This document shows positions 26,423 through 35,947 of a DNA stretch of 64,000 nt, one piece after another. Origin of the DNA: Candidatus Pristimantibacillus lignocellulolyticus (GTDB lineage Bacteria; Bacillota; Bacilli; Paenibacillales; Paenibacillaceae). The stretch is from the NCBI GenBank assembly GCA_023639215.1, contig CP097899.1, forward strand, positions 3,716,001-3,780,000, read 5' to 3'. The notes beneath the pieces were generated by a model. The model had not been told where the DNA came from, did no database searches, and saw only the letters and a program-made list of their open reading frames with translations. The translations under genes were made by a program, and so were the position numbers. The first letter of the stretch is position 1. Every line of letters begins with the position of its first letter.

Positions 26423-27283
26423 ATGAATAATGAGCGGATAGTTGTACTGACCGATGAATTGTTAGATAGGAAAGGTGCTCGAAAGATGAGTGAGATTCCG
26501 CATGAAGTGATAGAACTGTTACAAAAAGGACAATTACAAACCGTAAATTTGACGGAATGGCTTGCTGTTGATCATGTAACTCTACTGCAACATGTTCTAG
26601 ATGAATTAGGTTTAGCAGAGGAGTCTTCACCGATTATTCGAAGAGTGAGTAATCTAGCTGACAAGAAAGTTATGAAAATAATACCGGCAATTGCTCTTGA
26701 ATGGAAGGTACTATTAGATAGTAGATCGGTGGGAGATAGTAGTACAGAGCTATATAAATCCGAGCTTTACGTTACATTAGCGCAGCACCATTCAGATAGT
26801 GTTCGCTGTTGGGCTGCGTACATTATTGGTCAGGATCAACGAATGAGTGTACACGACAAATTAGTAAATATTCGTCCGTTTGCTGCCGATTCGCATTTTG
26901 GAGTCCGTGAAATTGCTTGGATGGCTTTACGAGAGGATATTATCAACAATTTAATAGAGTTTATACATTATTTAAGTGATTGGGTGCATGATGAAGATGC
27001 TAATATACGGAGATATGCTATTGAATTGACACGTCCGCAAGGTGTGTGGGCCAAACATATTATTGCTCTAAAAGAGAATCCACAGTTAGCTCTGCCACTT
27101 ATCGAATCGGTATTGTCTGATCCAGCTAAATATGTTCAAGATTCAGTAAGTAATTGGTTGAATGATGCTAGTAAAACCAATCCAGAGTGGGTAAAGCAAA
27201 TCTGTCAGCAATGGTTGAAGATCTCAGATACAAAGGAGACAAAGCGGATCGTTACTCGGGGGCAAAGAAGCTTAGCGAAGTAA
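26423..27283 (+). CDS. HEAT-repeat DNA alkylation repair-like protein (AlkC/AlkD type)
   Basis: AlkC and AlkD are HEAT-like glycosylases that remove positively charged alkylated bases. The 286-residue protein is all-helical, with HEAT-type units (SVRCWAAYIIGQD, GVREIAWMALREDI, NIRRYAIELTRP) and a C-terminal VQDSVSNWLNDASKTNPEWV segment, the AlkC/AlkD signature region. The catalytic residues could not be confirmed. GAAAGGAAG precedes the ATG. An inactive scaffold relative is the alternative. Confidence 0.7.
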   Translation: MNNERIVVLTDELLDRKGARKMSEIPHEVIELLQKGQLQTVNLTEWLAVDHVTLLQHVLDELGLAEESSPIIRRVSNLADKKVMKIIPAIALEWKVLLDSRSVGDSSTELYKSELYVTLAQHHSDSVRCWAAYIIGQDQRMSVHDKLVNIRPFAADSHFGVREIAWMALREDIINNLIEFIHYLSDWVHDEDANIRRYAIELTRPQGVWAKHIIALKENPQLALPLIESVLSDPAKYVQDSVSNWLNDASKTNPEWVKQICQQWLKISDTKETKRIVTRGQRSLAK

Positions 27284-27403
27284 TACTTTCAGTCTATTTG
27301 CGAACAGATGTTGTAAATGATACATTACCAAGTGCTAGTACAAGTGCTCCATAAACTGCATATGAGCGACTTTATGGCATTATGGAGCGTCAAAGGGCAA
27401 GTA

Positions 27404-27438
27404 AGTATGACTAACGATCTAAGGTCGTTAGCCATACT
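27404..27438. terminator. Hairpin between convergent genes, possible terminator
   Basis: Fourteen-base arms (AGTATGACTAACGA and TCGTTAGCCATACT) pair with a single mismatch around a 7-nt loop. It lies between the AlkC/AlkD-like gene (plus) and the VOC gene (minus). No T-run follows on either strand, so intrinsic termination is uncertain. Confidence 0.45.
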
Positions 27439-27466
27439 CATTATGTTCATTTAAGTAAATAACGGA

Positions 27467-27883
27467 TTATGATTGGTGATTTTCAGGATCTTCCATATAA
27501 AAGACTTCCCATATGTGTCCGTTAATATCTTGAAAGCTCCAACTGTACATAAAACCATAGTCCTTCGGGTCATTTGAATGTGTTCCCCCGGCTGCAAGTG
27601 CTTTGTTCACAATCTCATCCACTTGGGCACGGTTATCAACCGATAAGGCTATGAGCATCTCTGTCGATTTCGTTGCATCGACAAGTTCCTTATTGGTGAA
27701 TGATTGGAAATATGGCTCTACAAGCAGCATTGCAAAGGTATTGTCATTAATAATCATGCTTGTAGCATTCTCGTCTGTGAACTGCATATTGAATTCGAAA
27801 CCAACTTGCTTGAAGAAATCCATCGTGTTCTTCAAATCTTTAACGGGCATGTTAATAAAGGTTTTACTTGGTTGAAATGCCAT
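27467..27883 (-). CDS. VOC (glyoxalase/bleomycin-resistance) family protein
   Basis: The 138-residue protein has two beta-alpha-beta-beta-beta modules of the vicinal oxygen chelate fold. Its start is FINMPVKDLKNTMDFFKQVGF and its end HIWEVFYMED, with a metal-type Glu. Related single-domain proteins are often annotated as extradiol dioxygenase-like and may act in resistance or small-molecule chemistry; the substrate cannot be told. GAGGTGA lies 6 bp before the ATG, and a good promoter lies about 60 bp upstream. Confidence 0.85.
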   Translation of the reverse strand: MAFQPSKTFINMPVKDLKNTMDFFKQVGFEFNMQFTDENATSMIINDNTFAMLLVEPYFQSFTNKELVDATKSTEMLIALSVDNRAQVDEIVNKALAAGGTHSNDPKDYGFMYSWSFQDINGHIWEVFYMEDPENHQS

Positions 27884-27942
27884 TTCAAATCACCTCATCG
27901 ATTGATTTAACTTAATAAATGTAAAATACAGTTATTGGATTG

Positions 27943-27971
27943 AGCATATTATTTAACTTACCTTATGTCAA
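27943..27971 (-). promoter_or_regulatory. Sigma-A promoter for the VOC gene
   Basis: On the minus strand: a perfect TTGACA, a 17-bp spacer and TATGCT, about 60 bp before the VOC start codon. Confidence 0.7.
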
Positions 27972-27995
27972 ATAGTCTATGAAATCATTTTTAAT

Positions 27996-28031
27996 CTAAA
28001 AGACTAAGAGTGGGAAGACTCGGTCTTTTAG
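27996..28031. other. Hairpin in a 475-bp non-coding gap
   Basis: CTAAAAGAC/GTCTTTTAG arms enclose an 18-nt purine-rich loop. It lies about 40 bp before an isolated strong terminator, with no open frame between. A short RNA on the plus strand is possible; no clear promoter was found. Apart from this, the terminator at 28073 and the VOC promoter, nothing was seen in 27884-28358. Confidence 0.4.
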
Positions 28032-28072
28032 CTCTTCAGGAACAAGGCCATCTTCTTTTTTTTCTCTAATAA

Positions 28073-28114
28073 CAAAAAACGCCAATCATTGATTTCTAAT
28101 GCTGGCGTTTTTTG
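28073..28114. terminator. Isolated bidirectional terminator
   Basis: CAAAAAACGCCA/TGGCGTTTTTTG stem with inner ATT/AAT pairing and T-runs in both directions. No coding gene ends nearby on either strand: the VOC gene is divergent from here and the esterase starts 245 bp downstream. Confidence 0.8.
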
Positions 28115-28358
28115 TTGCTTGTTAACGTGAGCTAAGTATAATCAACTCACTTAACCAAGAAGGGAATAATTTTTAACACAGTAACCCACTTAAAAAGTGC
28201 GTAATAACAAACATAATTCACGTAGTGATACATGTTTGTTATACAATTACTGGATTTTATAATGGATCTATGATCGGAATTATACAGCATAGGAATTCGA
28301 GTAGTTAGCATCTAGAAGTGCGTAATGCCATAAAAACTATTTCTGGGAGGTTGTCATA

Positions 28359-30443
28359 GTGAAGCGTGGGCTTATTTACATTGTTACAATTATACTTATC
28401 GTGCTAGGTTGCTTGCTGCTAATGAATAATCGAGACAATGAGAGCAATTCTGAAAATCAAGAGAAAGAAGTAGTGGTCGAAGATACAGTTACTACTAATG
28501 CAGCAAATATCAATACTACTGTCAGTAACGGACGAGATCGGGTCGATTATTTGACTCCAACCTTTGAAGTTAAATTAAAAAGCGATATTGTGTATGCGAG
28601 TAAGAGAAACGAAACAGATGTTGAAGAAGCTCTAAAACTCGATCTGTATGAGCCAGTCGGAGACGATAATGAGCAAAGACCGATATTTATGTTCATTCAT
28701 GGTGGCGGTTATACGGGAGGGGATAAGTATGACGCAGCCGAGTTTTCGTCGGAATTGGCGAAACGGGGATATGTTGTAGTATCAGTCAATTATAGATTGA
28801 AGAAGGATCCATTCCTGAATTTCTCCAGCACGCTTAGTGACGCTTATGAAGATATAAGTGATGTAATAGAGTGGATTAAAGATAACGCAGAGATTTATGG
28901 CATGGACGCCAGTCAGATTGTTATTGGCGGCGATTCGGCAGGAGGTCATCTTTCGATAAACTATATCAATGAGTATCTTACAAAGGATTCATCAATCGCT
29001 AAGTCTATCATAGCCATAGTAGATATATATGGAGGTGATCTGAGGATAAGTGCAAACAGCAAGCTTCCACCGATACTTATTATTCATGGGACAATAGACC
29101 AATTAATACCCTATGTGCAAAGTGTTAGGTTGGCTGGACAATTAAATGGAATAGGTGTGTATAATAATCTTCTCACGATGGAGGATGTCGGGCACGATTA
29201 CAAAAATGCGAAATATTTCAATGAAATTATTGAGACGACATCTCATTTCTTATGGAACATCAGGAATAGTAGCGATTTTGCAAAGCTGCCAGAAAACTCT
29301 GGGATGTCGGTTGCTTCTGGTGATACCTTTGAGATTAAATTACCCGAAGCATACAGAGGTCAATCAAAGGAGCAGCTCAATATCGCTTTGCCGGAAGACT
29401 GGTTATTCATTAGCGAAGATGAGGGCATACTTCGGATCCAGATCCCGGTAGGTTTGAAGCGCGGAAGTCATTCACTTTTCGTCTCACGAGATGGGGATAG
29501 TGTAACAACAAGAGGATTTACTCTTAATGTGAACGTCATTGACCCACTAGAGGTACGCTATGAGACATTTTATGATGAAACCAACAAGGCGATAAAAACT
29601 CACATGGAAATTACGAATCTATCGATGAACAATTTCAGTGGTTTAGTGGAAGCCAATTATGAGACTGCACAATCTACGCAAGGCATTTATACTTCTACAA
29701 TTGAGGAGCTCGAACCGGGAAATAGCGTCCAACTTGATATTCCTGAGCTTGCAAGAGGAGAGCGCACATTGAAGGCTTACAATGAAGCTGGCACACTATT
29801 GCAGACGGCGGTGAATTCCTTTAACGCGCTTCAGTTACCAAAGTTCAGACAGCTTGTTGAAATTGACGGTAACCTGTCGGAGTGGAGTGATCAGTCTAGC
29901 TTTGATGTGAAAGATGTCAAAATCATCGGATGGAGAGGCGAGGGGGATGTCAGTGCGACTGGCTATATGTCATGGGATTTAGACAATCTTTACCTTGCGG
30001 TAGAAGTTTTAGATGACAAGCATGCGCAGTCTGCATCAGGTGATGCGATCTGGAGTGGGGACAGTATCCAGATCGGGATAGCTATTTCGAATTCTGATGG
30101 TACAGTGCCATCAGAGTCTCATGAAATTGGTGTGGCCCTAGGAGATGAGGGGGCATTATACAAGTGGCGCTGGCTGACACCGAGGGGGTTCAATATAGGG
30201 GATAAGGTAGAACTTCAGTATGCGGTGGTTCGTACAGATGCCAAAACTAGCTATGAAATCGCAATTCCTTGGGGCGAATTGAGCAACGACATGACGCAGG
30301 TGAAGCAAGGAATGAAACTTAAATTTTCGATGCTGGTTAATGATAATGACGGCGAAGGTCGCAGGGGCTGGGTAGAATACAACAGTGGTATAGGTTCTGC
30401 CAAAGATGTTAATGCCTTTGGGGATTTGTACTTGGCTGATTGA
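28359..30443 (+). CDS. Probable surface lipoprotein: alpha/beta hydrolase (esterase) fused to a CBM9-like domain
   Basis: The 694-residue protein begins with a signal segment containing a lipobox-like VLGC at residues 14-18. An alpha/beta hydrolase of the carbohydrate-esterase type follows (about 75-305). It shows the oxyanion motif HGGGYTGG, nucleophile GGDSAGGH, an acidic DQLIP and the late VGHDY histidine. A linker of Ig-like beta segments (about 315-490) leads to a C-terminal CBM9/DOMON-like domain (about 495-694) with VEIDGNLSEWSD and WDLDNLYLAVEVLDD. This suggests removal of acyl groups from plant polysaccharides at the cell surface. GTG 28359 follows GGGAGG. It stands alone. Confidence 0.85.
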   Translation: MKRGLIYIVTIILIVLGCLLLMNNRDNESNSENQEKEVVVEDTVTTNAANINTTVSNGRDRVDYLTPTFEVKLKSDIVYASKRNETDVEEALKLDLYEPVGDDNEQRPIFMFIHGGGYTGGDKYDAAEFSSELAKRGYVVVSVNYRLKKDPFLNFSSTLSDAYEDISDVIEWIKDNAEIYGMDASQIVIGGDSAGGHLSINYINEYLTKDSSIAKSIIAIVDIYGGDLRISANSKLPPILIIHGTIDQLIPYVQSVRLAGQLNGIGVYNNLLTMEDVGHDYKNAKYFNEIIETTSHFLWNIRNSSDFAKLPENSGMSVASGDTFEIKLPEAYRGQSKEQLNIALPEDWLFISEDEGILRIQIPVGLKRGSHSLFVSRDGDSVTTRGFTLNVNVIDPLEVRYETFYDETNKAIKTHMEITNLSMNNFSGLVEANYETAQSTQGIYTSTIEELEPGNSVQLDIPELARGERTLKAYNEAGTLLQTAVNSFNALQLPKFRQLVEIDGNLSEWSDQSSFDVKDVKIIGWRGEGDVSATGYMSWDLDNLYLAVEVLDDKHAQSASGDAIWSGDSIQIGIAISNSDGTVPSESHEIGVALGDEGALYKWRWLTPRGFNIGDKVELQYAVVRTDAKTSYEIAIPWGELSNDMTQVKQGMKLKFSMLVNDNDGEGRRGWVEYNSGIGSAKDVNAFGDLYLAD

Positions 30444-30568
30444 TAGGGAGGACCTTGAAAGGTTATTTGTACAAGAATGTCTATTATAGAATGAAGCTAA
30501 TCTTTAGAGTATCCAGTACTGGGTACGAGCGAGTAATAATTGAATTTGAACGATTGAGCAAAAGAAGC

Positions 30569-30601
30569 TTCGAAACTCACTACAATGTGAGCGTCGAAGC
30601 T
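30569..30601. terminator. Hairpin between convergent esterase and pgmB genes
   Basis: AGCTTCGA/TCGAAGCT outer stem with an inner ACTCAC/GTGAGC stem. It lies in the 250-bp gap between the two convergent genes. Only short T-runs flank it, so its role as terminator is probable rather than certain. Confidence 0.5.
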
Positions 30602-30627
30602 ACTTTCAGTCAATAGCTTTCTAACTT

Positions 30628-30660
30628 CTACGCGCGGGAGCCTAACAGCTCGTATAGACC
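30628..30660 (-). pseudogene. Vestigial pgmB 3' end
   Basis: On the minus strand these 33 bases read GLYELLGSRA and a stop. They lie 34 bp past the stop of the real pgmB, whose last residues are GLYELVG. The two ends share about two thirds of their bases, with differences mostly silent or conservative. They are not in the same frame. The best reading is the leftover tail of a second or earlier pgmB copy. Confidence 0.45.
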
Positions 30661-30694
30661 TGATCTAGCCTAGCCTACTAGCTGCTACAAGTGA

Positions 30695-31330
30695 CTAGCC
30701 CACTAATTCATACAGACCTGGAACTACAAAATCAGCTTCTTTCAAATGATGTTGGCTACCGATACCAACAACTTTTGAGCCAGCAGCTTTTCCTGCCTGT
30801 ACCCCAGCTTCTGCATCTTCAAATACGACACAATCCTTCGGATCAAGACCAAGAGCTACACTTGCTGATATGAAAACTTCTGGATCTGGTTTAGCTTTAG
30901 ATACTTTTGTACCATCAATAATAACATCAAAAAGGTGAACAATGTCTAGCTTATCTAGTATAAACTTTGCATTTTTACTAGCTGAGCCAAGAGCGATTTT
31001 AATTCCTTTGCTCCTCAATTGCTGTAAATATGCTTTTGCTCCAGGTAAAATCTCTTCAGGCTGAAGACTCTTAATATATTCTACGTATTCAATATTTTTA
31101 CTTTCAGCCATTTCATCAAATTGTTGCTGGTCTACTTCAATACCACCGATTTCGAGTAGAATGCGTAACGACTCAACGCGACTAACTCCTTTCAAGCGCT
31201 CATTATCCTGCTCCGTAAATTCAAAGCCTAAGCGACGAGCTAAAGATTGCCAAGCGAGGAAATGGTATTTTGCTGTATCTACAATAACGCCATCGAGATC
31301 GAAGATGGCACCTTTCATATGTTCTAACAT
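30695..31330 (-). CDS. pgmB: Beta-phosphoglucomutase
   Basis: PgmB turns beta-glucose-1-phosphate, the product of GH65 phosphorylases, into glucose-6-phosphate. The 211-residue HAD protein has the nucleophile motif IFDLDGVIVDT (Asp nucleophile and acid/base Asp), the cap domain, LGSASKNAKF (motif II), KAKPDPEVF (motif III Lys) and VVFEDAEAGVQAG (motif IV). AAGGAG lies before the ATG. It is the last gene of a minus-strand operon after two GH65 enzymes, with a 45-bp gap. Confidence 0.94.
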   Translation of the reverse strand: MLEHMKGAIFDLDGVIVDTAKYHFLAWQSLARRLGFEFTEQDNERLKGVSRVESLRILLEIGGIEVDQQQFDEMAESKNIEYVEYIKSLQPEEILPGAKAYLQQLRSKGIKIALGSASKNAKFILDKLDIVHLFDVIIDGTKVSKAKPDPEVFISASVALGLDPKDCVVFEDAEAGVQAGKAAGSKVVGIGSQHHLKEADFVVPGLYELVG

Positions 31331-31375
31331 GTCGATTCACTCCTTCAGATCATACATCATAGTCGTATCGTCTAA

Positions 31376-33646
31376 TTATGAAAGCTCTACTCGAAGTTCT
31401 TGACCAGCCTCTATATGATGCAATTGCTCGTTAATTTCAAATGATATACAGTGAGGATGCTCACCTTGCGTTGTAATAACAACGGTTTTACTATCCACTG
31501 TTACTTGGAATAATTGACCTTTAAGTAACAATGGAAACTGAATAGAACACCATTGCTCTGGCAGAGAAGGCTTAATCTGTACTCGTTGACCATTAAAGTG
31601 TACGCCAGCAAAGCCAAGTACAGCTGCCATCCAAGCACCACCATTTGCCGCAGGATGTGTTCCACCAATGTATAGATCACCAACATATTGCTTAGAATCA
31701 CCTGTCAAATCAATCGTTGCTGTTCGAAGGAAATAAGGATATGCCCAGTCTGACGAACCAACATCAGCAGCTACCATCGCATAAATGCAAGAGCTTAAGC
31801 TTGAGCCATGCTCTGTACGTGGCTCGTAATAGGTCCAGTTTGCTTGCTTGGTCGCATGGTCATATTGATCCTTGAATAGATGAAGCATAAGAACAACATC
31901 AGCTTGTTTCAAAACTTGCGTCGTTGTAGCAATACCATTACCACCGCCAAGATATTCATTTTTGTTCAAAATACGTGATTTCAGCTCAGGTAGTTTGACA
32001 TCTTCTAATGTAAAGTAACGATCGAATTGCTCTATTAATAAACTGTTTTCATCGGGTGAAGGAACATATAAGTTATTATTCATGTGATGTAGCTGCTCAA
32101 TTGTAGTTTCGCTACCTGCAATTAATGTCTCATATTGCACCCTATTGATGACTTTCAACGTTTCCATAGCTTCAAGGGCAATATTAACCGTTCTTTTTAC
32201 TAATTTATTAGTAAAAGCATTATTACTTACACGCTCATGATATTCATCTGGCCCCGTTACATCTAGTATCTCGTAACGTTGCTTACGACTGTTGTAATAC
32301 GCATAGGAGTAGAAGAAGCGGGCACATTCCCAAATTACCTCTGCGCCACCATCGGTTAACATACTGTCATCTCCTGTGAAAGTGTAATATTGCCAAATGC
32401 CATGGGCAACATCAGCACTAATATGCACCTGCTTATCACGGAAATACGTACGCATTGGACGACCTGTAAATACATCGTTTACATTAAACAATGTGCAAGC
32501 ATCGTCGCCGGTTTCTTGACTTTCCCATGCGAAAAATGCTCCTTCATAGCCGTATTCGGCAGCCTTTCTTCTTGCACCTTCCAATGTATGAACTCGATAC
32601 ATCATCAAATTACGGGCAATATCTGGCTGAGTATAGAGGAAGAAGGGAAGCATGAACATTTCAGTATCCCAAAATACAGCCCCTTTATAGACTTGACCTG
32701 ATAATCCACGCGCAGGAATCGATAATCTCTCGGAATGACCTGGTGCAATGATATGGAGTTGATACATGCTGAATCTTAATGCTTCCTGCGCCTTGTCATC
32801 TCCATTAATTTTGACGTCACTGTTTTTCCACTTTTCACGCCAAACTTGCTGATGTTCCTCCAGTAATAATTTAAAGCCCGCTACTAACGCTTTCTTGCTC
32901 TCGGAATAAGCTGCTAAGGAACAATTTTGCGCATCATCTAAGCTCGTATATACGGCTACATATTTTTGGAAGGAGTAGCTCTCATTAGCTATTGCATCCA
33001 GCTTAATTTCCCGAAAAACGCCATATTCATGTAGAAGCAATTGCTGCTCGCCAAATGTTACACTGATTGCTTCAGCTACAGATACCGTATGTTTTAGCTC
33101 ATGGGTAACAGCATCTAACTGGAGTATATTTTCAGATGCCGTTGCATTTAGTTGTTCAAGATGCGGGCCGTTAATATCCCATACATCGCCGTCAATACCT
33201 GTGTGGATCACAAATGCAGCTGATTTACTTGATTGTAATACGATCTCATTTGCGAGTAGATGAAGGCGAGATGCACTACAGAAGCGTCGCGAAATGAATG
33301 TAACGATATGATCCTCTGCAAGCTGAAATGTTGTAGAGCGTTCATGGACACCATGAAAATAATCCAATTGCTGAGTATGTTGAACAACTGTTGCAGTAAG
33401 AGTATTAAGCTCCTCACCATCACAGTAAATTTTCGTAGCGAGTCCATTAGGAGCATTAACAGGCTCACGCCACTTGTCTTCAAATCTATCGTAAACACCA
33501 GCTAATGTTGTTGCTGTCAATTGCGTTTTATCGAATTCTTCTAACGTACCGCGATAGCCCATATAACCATTACCGATCATATATTTATTACTATTGGTTG
33601 TAATCCGATCTTTATCGAAGATATCTTCCTTAATAATCCAGCTCAT
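31376..33646 (-). CDS. GH65 disaccharide phosphorylase (copy B)
   Basis: GH65 enzymes cleave alpha-glucosides with phosphate, releasing beta-glucose-1-phosphate. The 756-residue protein has an N-terminal beta-sandwich, a helical linker, an (alpha/alpha)6 barrel with GPDEYHERVSNNAFTN (general acid Glu near residue 465) and the phosphate-binding KQADVVLMLHLF and RTEHGSSLSSC segments, and a C-terminal beta sheet. Kojibiose- or nigerose-type specificity is plausible, but cannot be read from the sequence. Its start lies 3 bp after copy A's stop, with a ribosome binding site inside that gene's end. Confidence 0.9.
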   Translation of the reverse strand: MSWIIKEDIFDKDRITTNSNKYMIGNGYMGYRGTLEEFDKTQLTATTLAGVYDRFEDKWREPVNAPNGLATKIYCDGEELNTLTATVVQHTQQLDYFHGVHERSTTFQLAEDHIVTFISRRFCSASRLHLLANEIVLQSSKSAAFVIHTGIDGDVWDINGPHLEQLNATASENILQLDAVTHELKHTVSVAEAISVTFGEQQLLLHEYGVFREIKLDAIANESYSFQKYVAVYTSLDDAQNCSLAAYSESKKALVAGFKLLLEEHQQVWREKWKNSDVKINGDDKAQEALRFSMYQLHIIAPGHSERLSIPARGLSGQVYKGAVFWDTEMFMLPFFLYTQPDIARNLMMYRVHTLEGARRKAAEYGYEGAFFAWESQETGDDACTLFNVNDVFTGRPMRTYFRDKQVHISADVAHGIWQYYTFTGDDSMLTDGGAEVIWECARFFYSYAYYNSRKQRYEILDVTGPDEYHERVSNNAFTNKLVKRTVNIALEAMETLKVINRVQYETLIAGSETTIEQLHHMNNNLYVPSPDENSLLIEQFDRYFTLEDVKLPELKSRILNKNEYLGGGNGIATTTQVLKQADVVLMLHLFKDQYDHATKQANWTYYEPRTEHGSSLSSCIYAMVAADVGSSDWAYPYFLRTATIDLTGDSKQYVGDLYIGGTHPAANGGAWMAAVLGFAGVHFNGQRVQIKPSLPEQWCSIQFPLLLKGQLFQVTVDSKTVVITTQGEHPHCISFEINEQLHHIEAGQELRVELS

Positions 33647-33649
33647 CGT

Positions 33650-35947
33650 TTATCCCACCTTTACAAGGCTAATCTCAAGTGCTTTCTCCCCAACATAGTG
33701 TTCTTGACCATAAATGGTAACGGCAACAGCTTCGCCAGCAACCGTTTTGATAGTAGCGCTATTCTTACTAACCTCAATTAGTAACTTAGATCCTTTATAG
33801 GAGATAGGGAAGCTGTAACGCTCCCAACGTGTAGGAATTGTTGGCTGTAGGACGAGATGATTACCATCCGAACGCATACCGCCGAAGCCATATACGATGT
33901 TCATCCATGCTGCTGCAATGGAGGTAGTGTGCAAACCTTCACGAGTATTGCGATTGTAATTATCTAGGTCTAAACGTGTGGCAAATTCAAAGAACTGATA
34001 GGCTTCCTCATCCTTTCCGATTTCAGCTGCAATAATAGAGTGAATGGATGGAGATAGAGAGGATTCGTGAATACAACGAGATTCATAATATTCATAGTTT
34101 GCAAGTTTCTCAGCTGATGAATAGTCTCCGCTATATAGAAATATAAACATTAGTACATCAGGCTGCTTAATCATGTCGTACCGATATAGGCGGTCGTAGG
34201 ACCAATTGGAATACAGCGGGAATTCCGTAACTGGGATAGAGTGAATATCCAGATGCGGCATATCAAAGAAACCATCATGTTCTTCATAAATACCTGTTTC
34301 GTTATCTTTTGGAATTTTCATAAGTGTCGCTTTTTTGCTCCAGTCAGCTTGCTCATCGTCTGTTAAAGAAAGGCGAGTCGCTAATTCTATCAATGCTTGA
34401 TCGGCATGCTCGGACATGTTATCAATCGTTTCTAATGTAAATTCAAATAGCTTTTTCGCCATTAGATTAATATAGCAATTGTTGTTAACCATAAGTTGGA
34501 ACTCATCGGGTCCCATTACGCCGAAGTAGCCGTATAGCCCTGTCTGTTGTCCCCATTGCCCACGAGTAGCATAGAATCGACTAATTTGGATTAGCATCTC
34601 TAAACCTTTCTCATAAAGAAATTCAGTATCACCTGTAATGTTGACATAGTGACGAATGCCATAAGCGACAGCCGTTCCAACATGAAGTTGTAAATTGGAA
34701 TGCTGCCATAGATCACAACTTTCTGTACCGTCAATTGTAGCAATCGGATAAAACGCACCTTGACAGTCCAGATCTTTTGCACGTTCAAGGGCGTGAGGTA
34801 ATGATTGGTAACGGAACTCTAGCAAGCTTTTCGCTGCTTTTGGATTGTTGAATATATAAAATGGTAGGCAATATGATTCTGTATCCCAAAATGCCAAACC
34901 ACGATAAGCTTCACCTGTAAGTCCTTTCGCACCAATATTGAATCCAGGATTATCACCATGATAGGTTTGATACAAATTAAAAATGCAGAATCGAATGCCC
35001 TGCTGATTGTCGGGATCGCCTTCGATAACGATATCAGATTCCGTCCAAACCTTTTCCCAGTAGTTCACTTGTTGCTGAGCCAAAGACACATAGCTAGCCC
35101 CAACATAAGACTGTACTTGCTCAAGTGTCGTACTCCACATGACATCATGTGAGATAGATAAATCCTTTTCTGCATAGTTGTATACGAATTTATCAAAGTT
35201 GGATGCTGTTCCTTGAGTTAGCTTGATGGTTACATCCTGTCCAATAAAGAGATTCTCTTCAACAGGCTTAGTGTCGAGAGCATGAGGTACATCGATCGTA
35301 AAGCCAGAGAAGAGGCGGTTTTTCGTAGATACGGTTTCACCAAGAATAGCTGAAACTCCATTGATTTGCTCTTGCTTAACACTTTCCCAGAAGCAACGGC
35401 CTTGATCCTCGTGGATAATAGAGAAATCAAGACCTGTTCTCACCGTAACTTCACCAGAGAAGTTAAGCGGTTCGAACATAATCCGCTGACAACCCAAGTT
35501 AGAAACTTCCATACTTACAAAACGCTCAAATGTTAATTTGAGCTGTTTTCCATCTGCTAAGTGCCAGACGAAACTGCGAACATAGGTACCGCGTTTAAAG
35601 TCTAGCTCTCTTCTAAACTCGCTAAAAGTACTCGTTGCCAAATCTAAAGCTTCTCCATTGACATTGATTCTTGTGTATAACCAATCAACAGAGTTCACCA
35701 TAAAGCGTAAAAATCGAATGATCCCTTTGTAATGAGCAGGCACTTTACTTTCCTCAAATAATCCGTTGAAATAGCTACCTCTTAAACAATCACCGCTATA
35801 ACCTTCTTCTGGATATGCACGCACACCCATATATTCATTGCCTAATGAGAAGATAGATTCGGATACACGGTTACGAGTAGGATCAAAGCCTTCCTCAATG
35901 ACTTTCCAAGTATCTACAACGAGATACTTATCTGCTACTTTTGCCAT
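33650..35947 (-). CDS. GH65 disaccharide phosphorylase (copy A)
   Basis: This 765-residue GH65 enzyme is the first gene of the minus-strand phosphorylase operon. It has the same domain order as copy B, but the acid motif reads VMGPDEFQLMVNNNCYIN (near residue 478), with KQPDVLMFIFLYSGD and RCIHESSLSPSIHS for phosphate binding. It is only moderately similar to copy B, so the two probably act on different alpha-glucosides. No secretion signal is present, and no dedicated importer lies beside it. The 229-bp upstream gap to the FAD oxidoreductase gene held no promoter I could place. Confidence 0.9.
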   Translation of the reverse strand: MAKVADKYLVVDTWKVIEEGFDPTRNRVSESIFSLGNEYMGVRAYPEEGYSGDCLRGSYFNGLFEESKVPAHYKGIIRFLRFMVNSVDWLYTRINVNGEALDLATSTFSEFRRELDFKRGTYVRSFVWHLADGKQLKLTFERFVSMEVSNLGCQRIMFEPLNFSGEVTVRTGLDFSIIHEDQGRCFWESVKQEQINGVSAILGETVSTKNRLFSGFTIDVPHALDTKPVEENLFIGQDVTIKLTQGTASNFDKFVYNYAEKDLSISHDVMWSTTLEQVQSYVGASYVSLAQQQVNYWEKVWTESDIVIEGDPDNQQGIRFCIFNLYQTYHGDNPGFNIGAKGLTGEAYRGLAFWDTESYCLPFYIFNNPKAAKSLLEFRYQSLPHALERAKDLDCQGAFYPIATIDGTESCDLWQHSNLQLHVGTAVAYGIRHYVNITGDTEFLYEKGLEMLIQISRFYATRGQWGQQTGLYGYFGVMGPDEFQLMVNNNCYINLMAKKLFEFTLETIDNMSEHADQALIELATRLSLTDDEQADWSKKATLMKIPKDNETGIYEEHDGFFDMPHLDIHSIPVTEFPLYSNWSYDRLYRYDMIKQPDVLMFIFLYSGDYSSAEKLANYEYYESRCIHESSLSPSIHSIIAAEIGKDEEAYQFFEFATRLDLDNYNRNTREGLHTTSIAAAWMNIVYGFGGMRSDGNHLVLQPTIPTRWERYSFPISYKGSKLLIEVSKNSATIKTVAGEAVAVTIYGQEHYVGEKALEISLVKVG

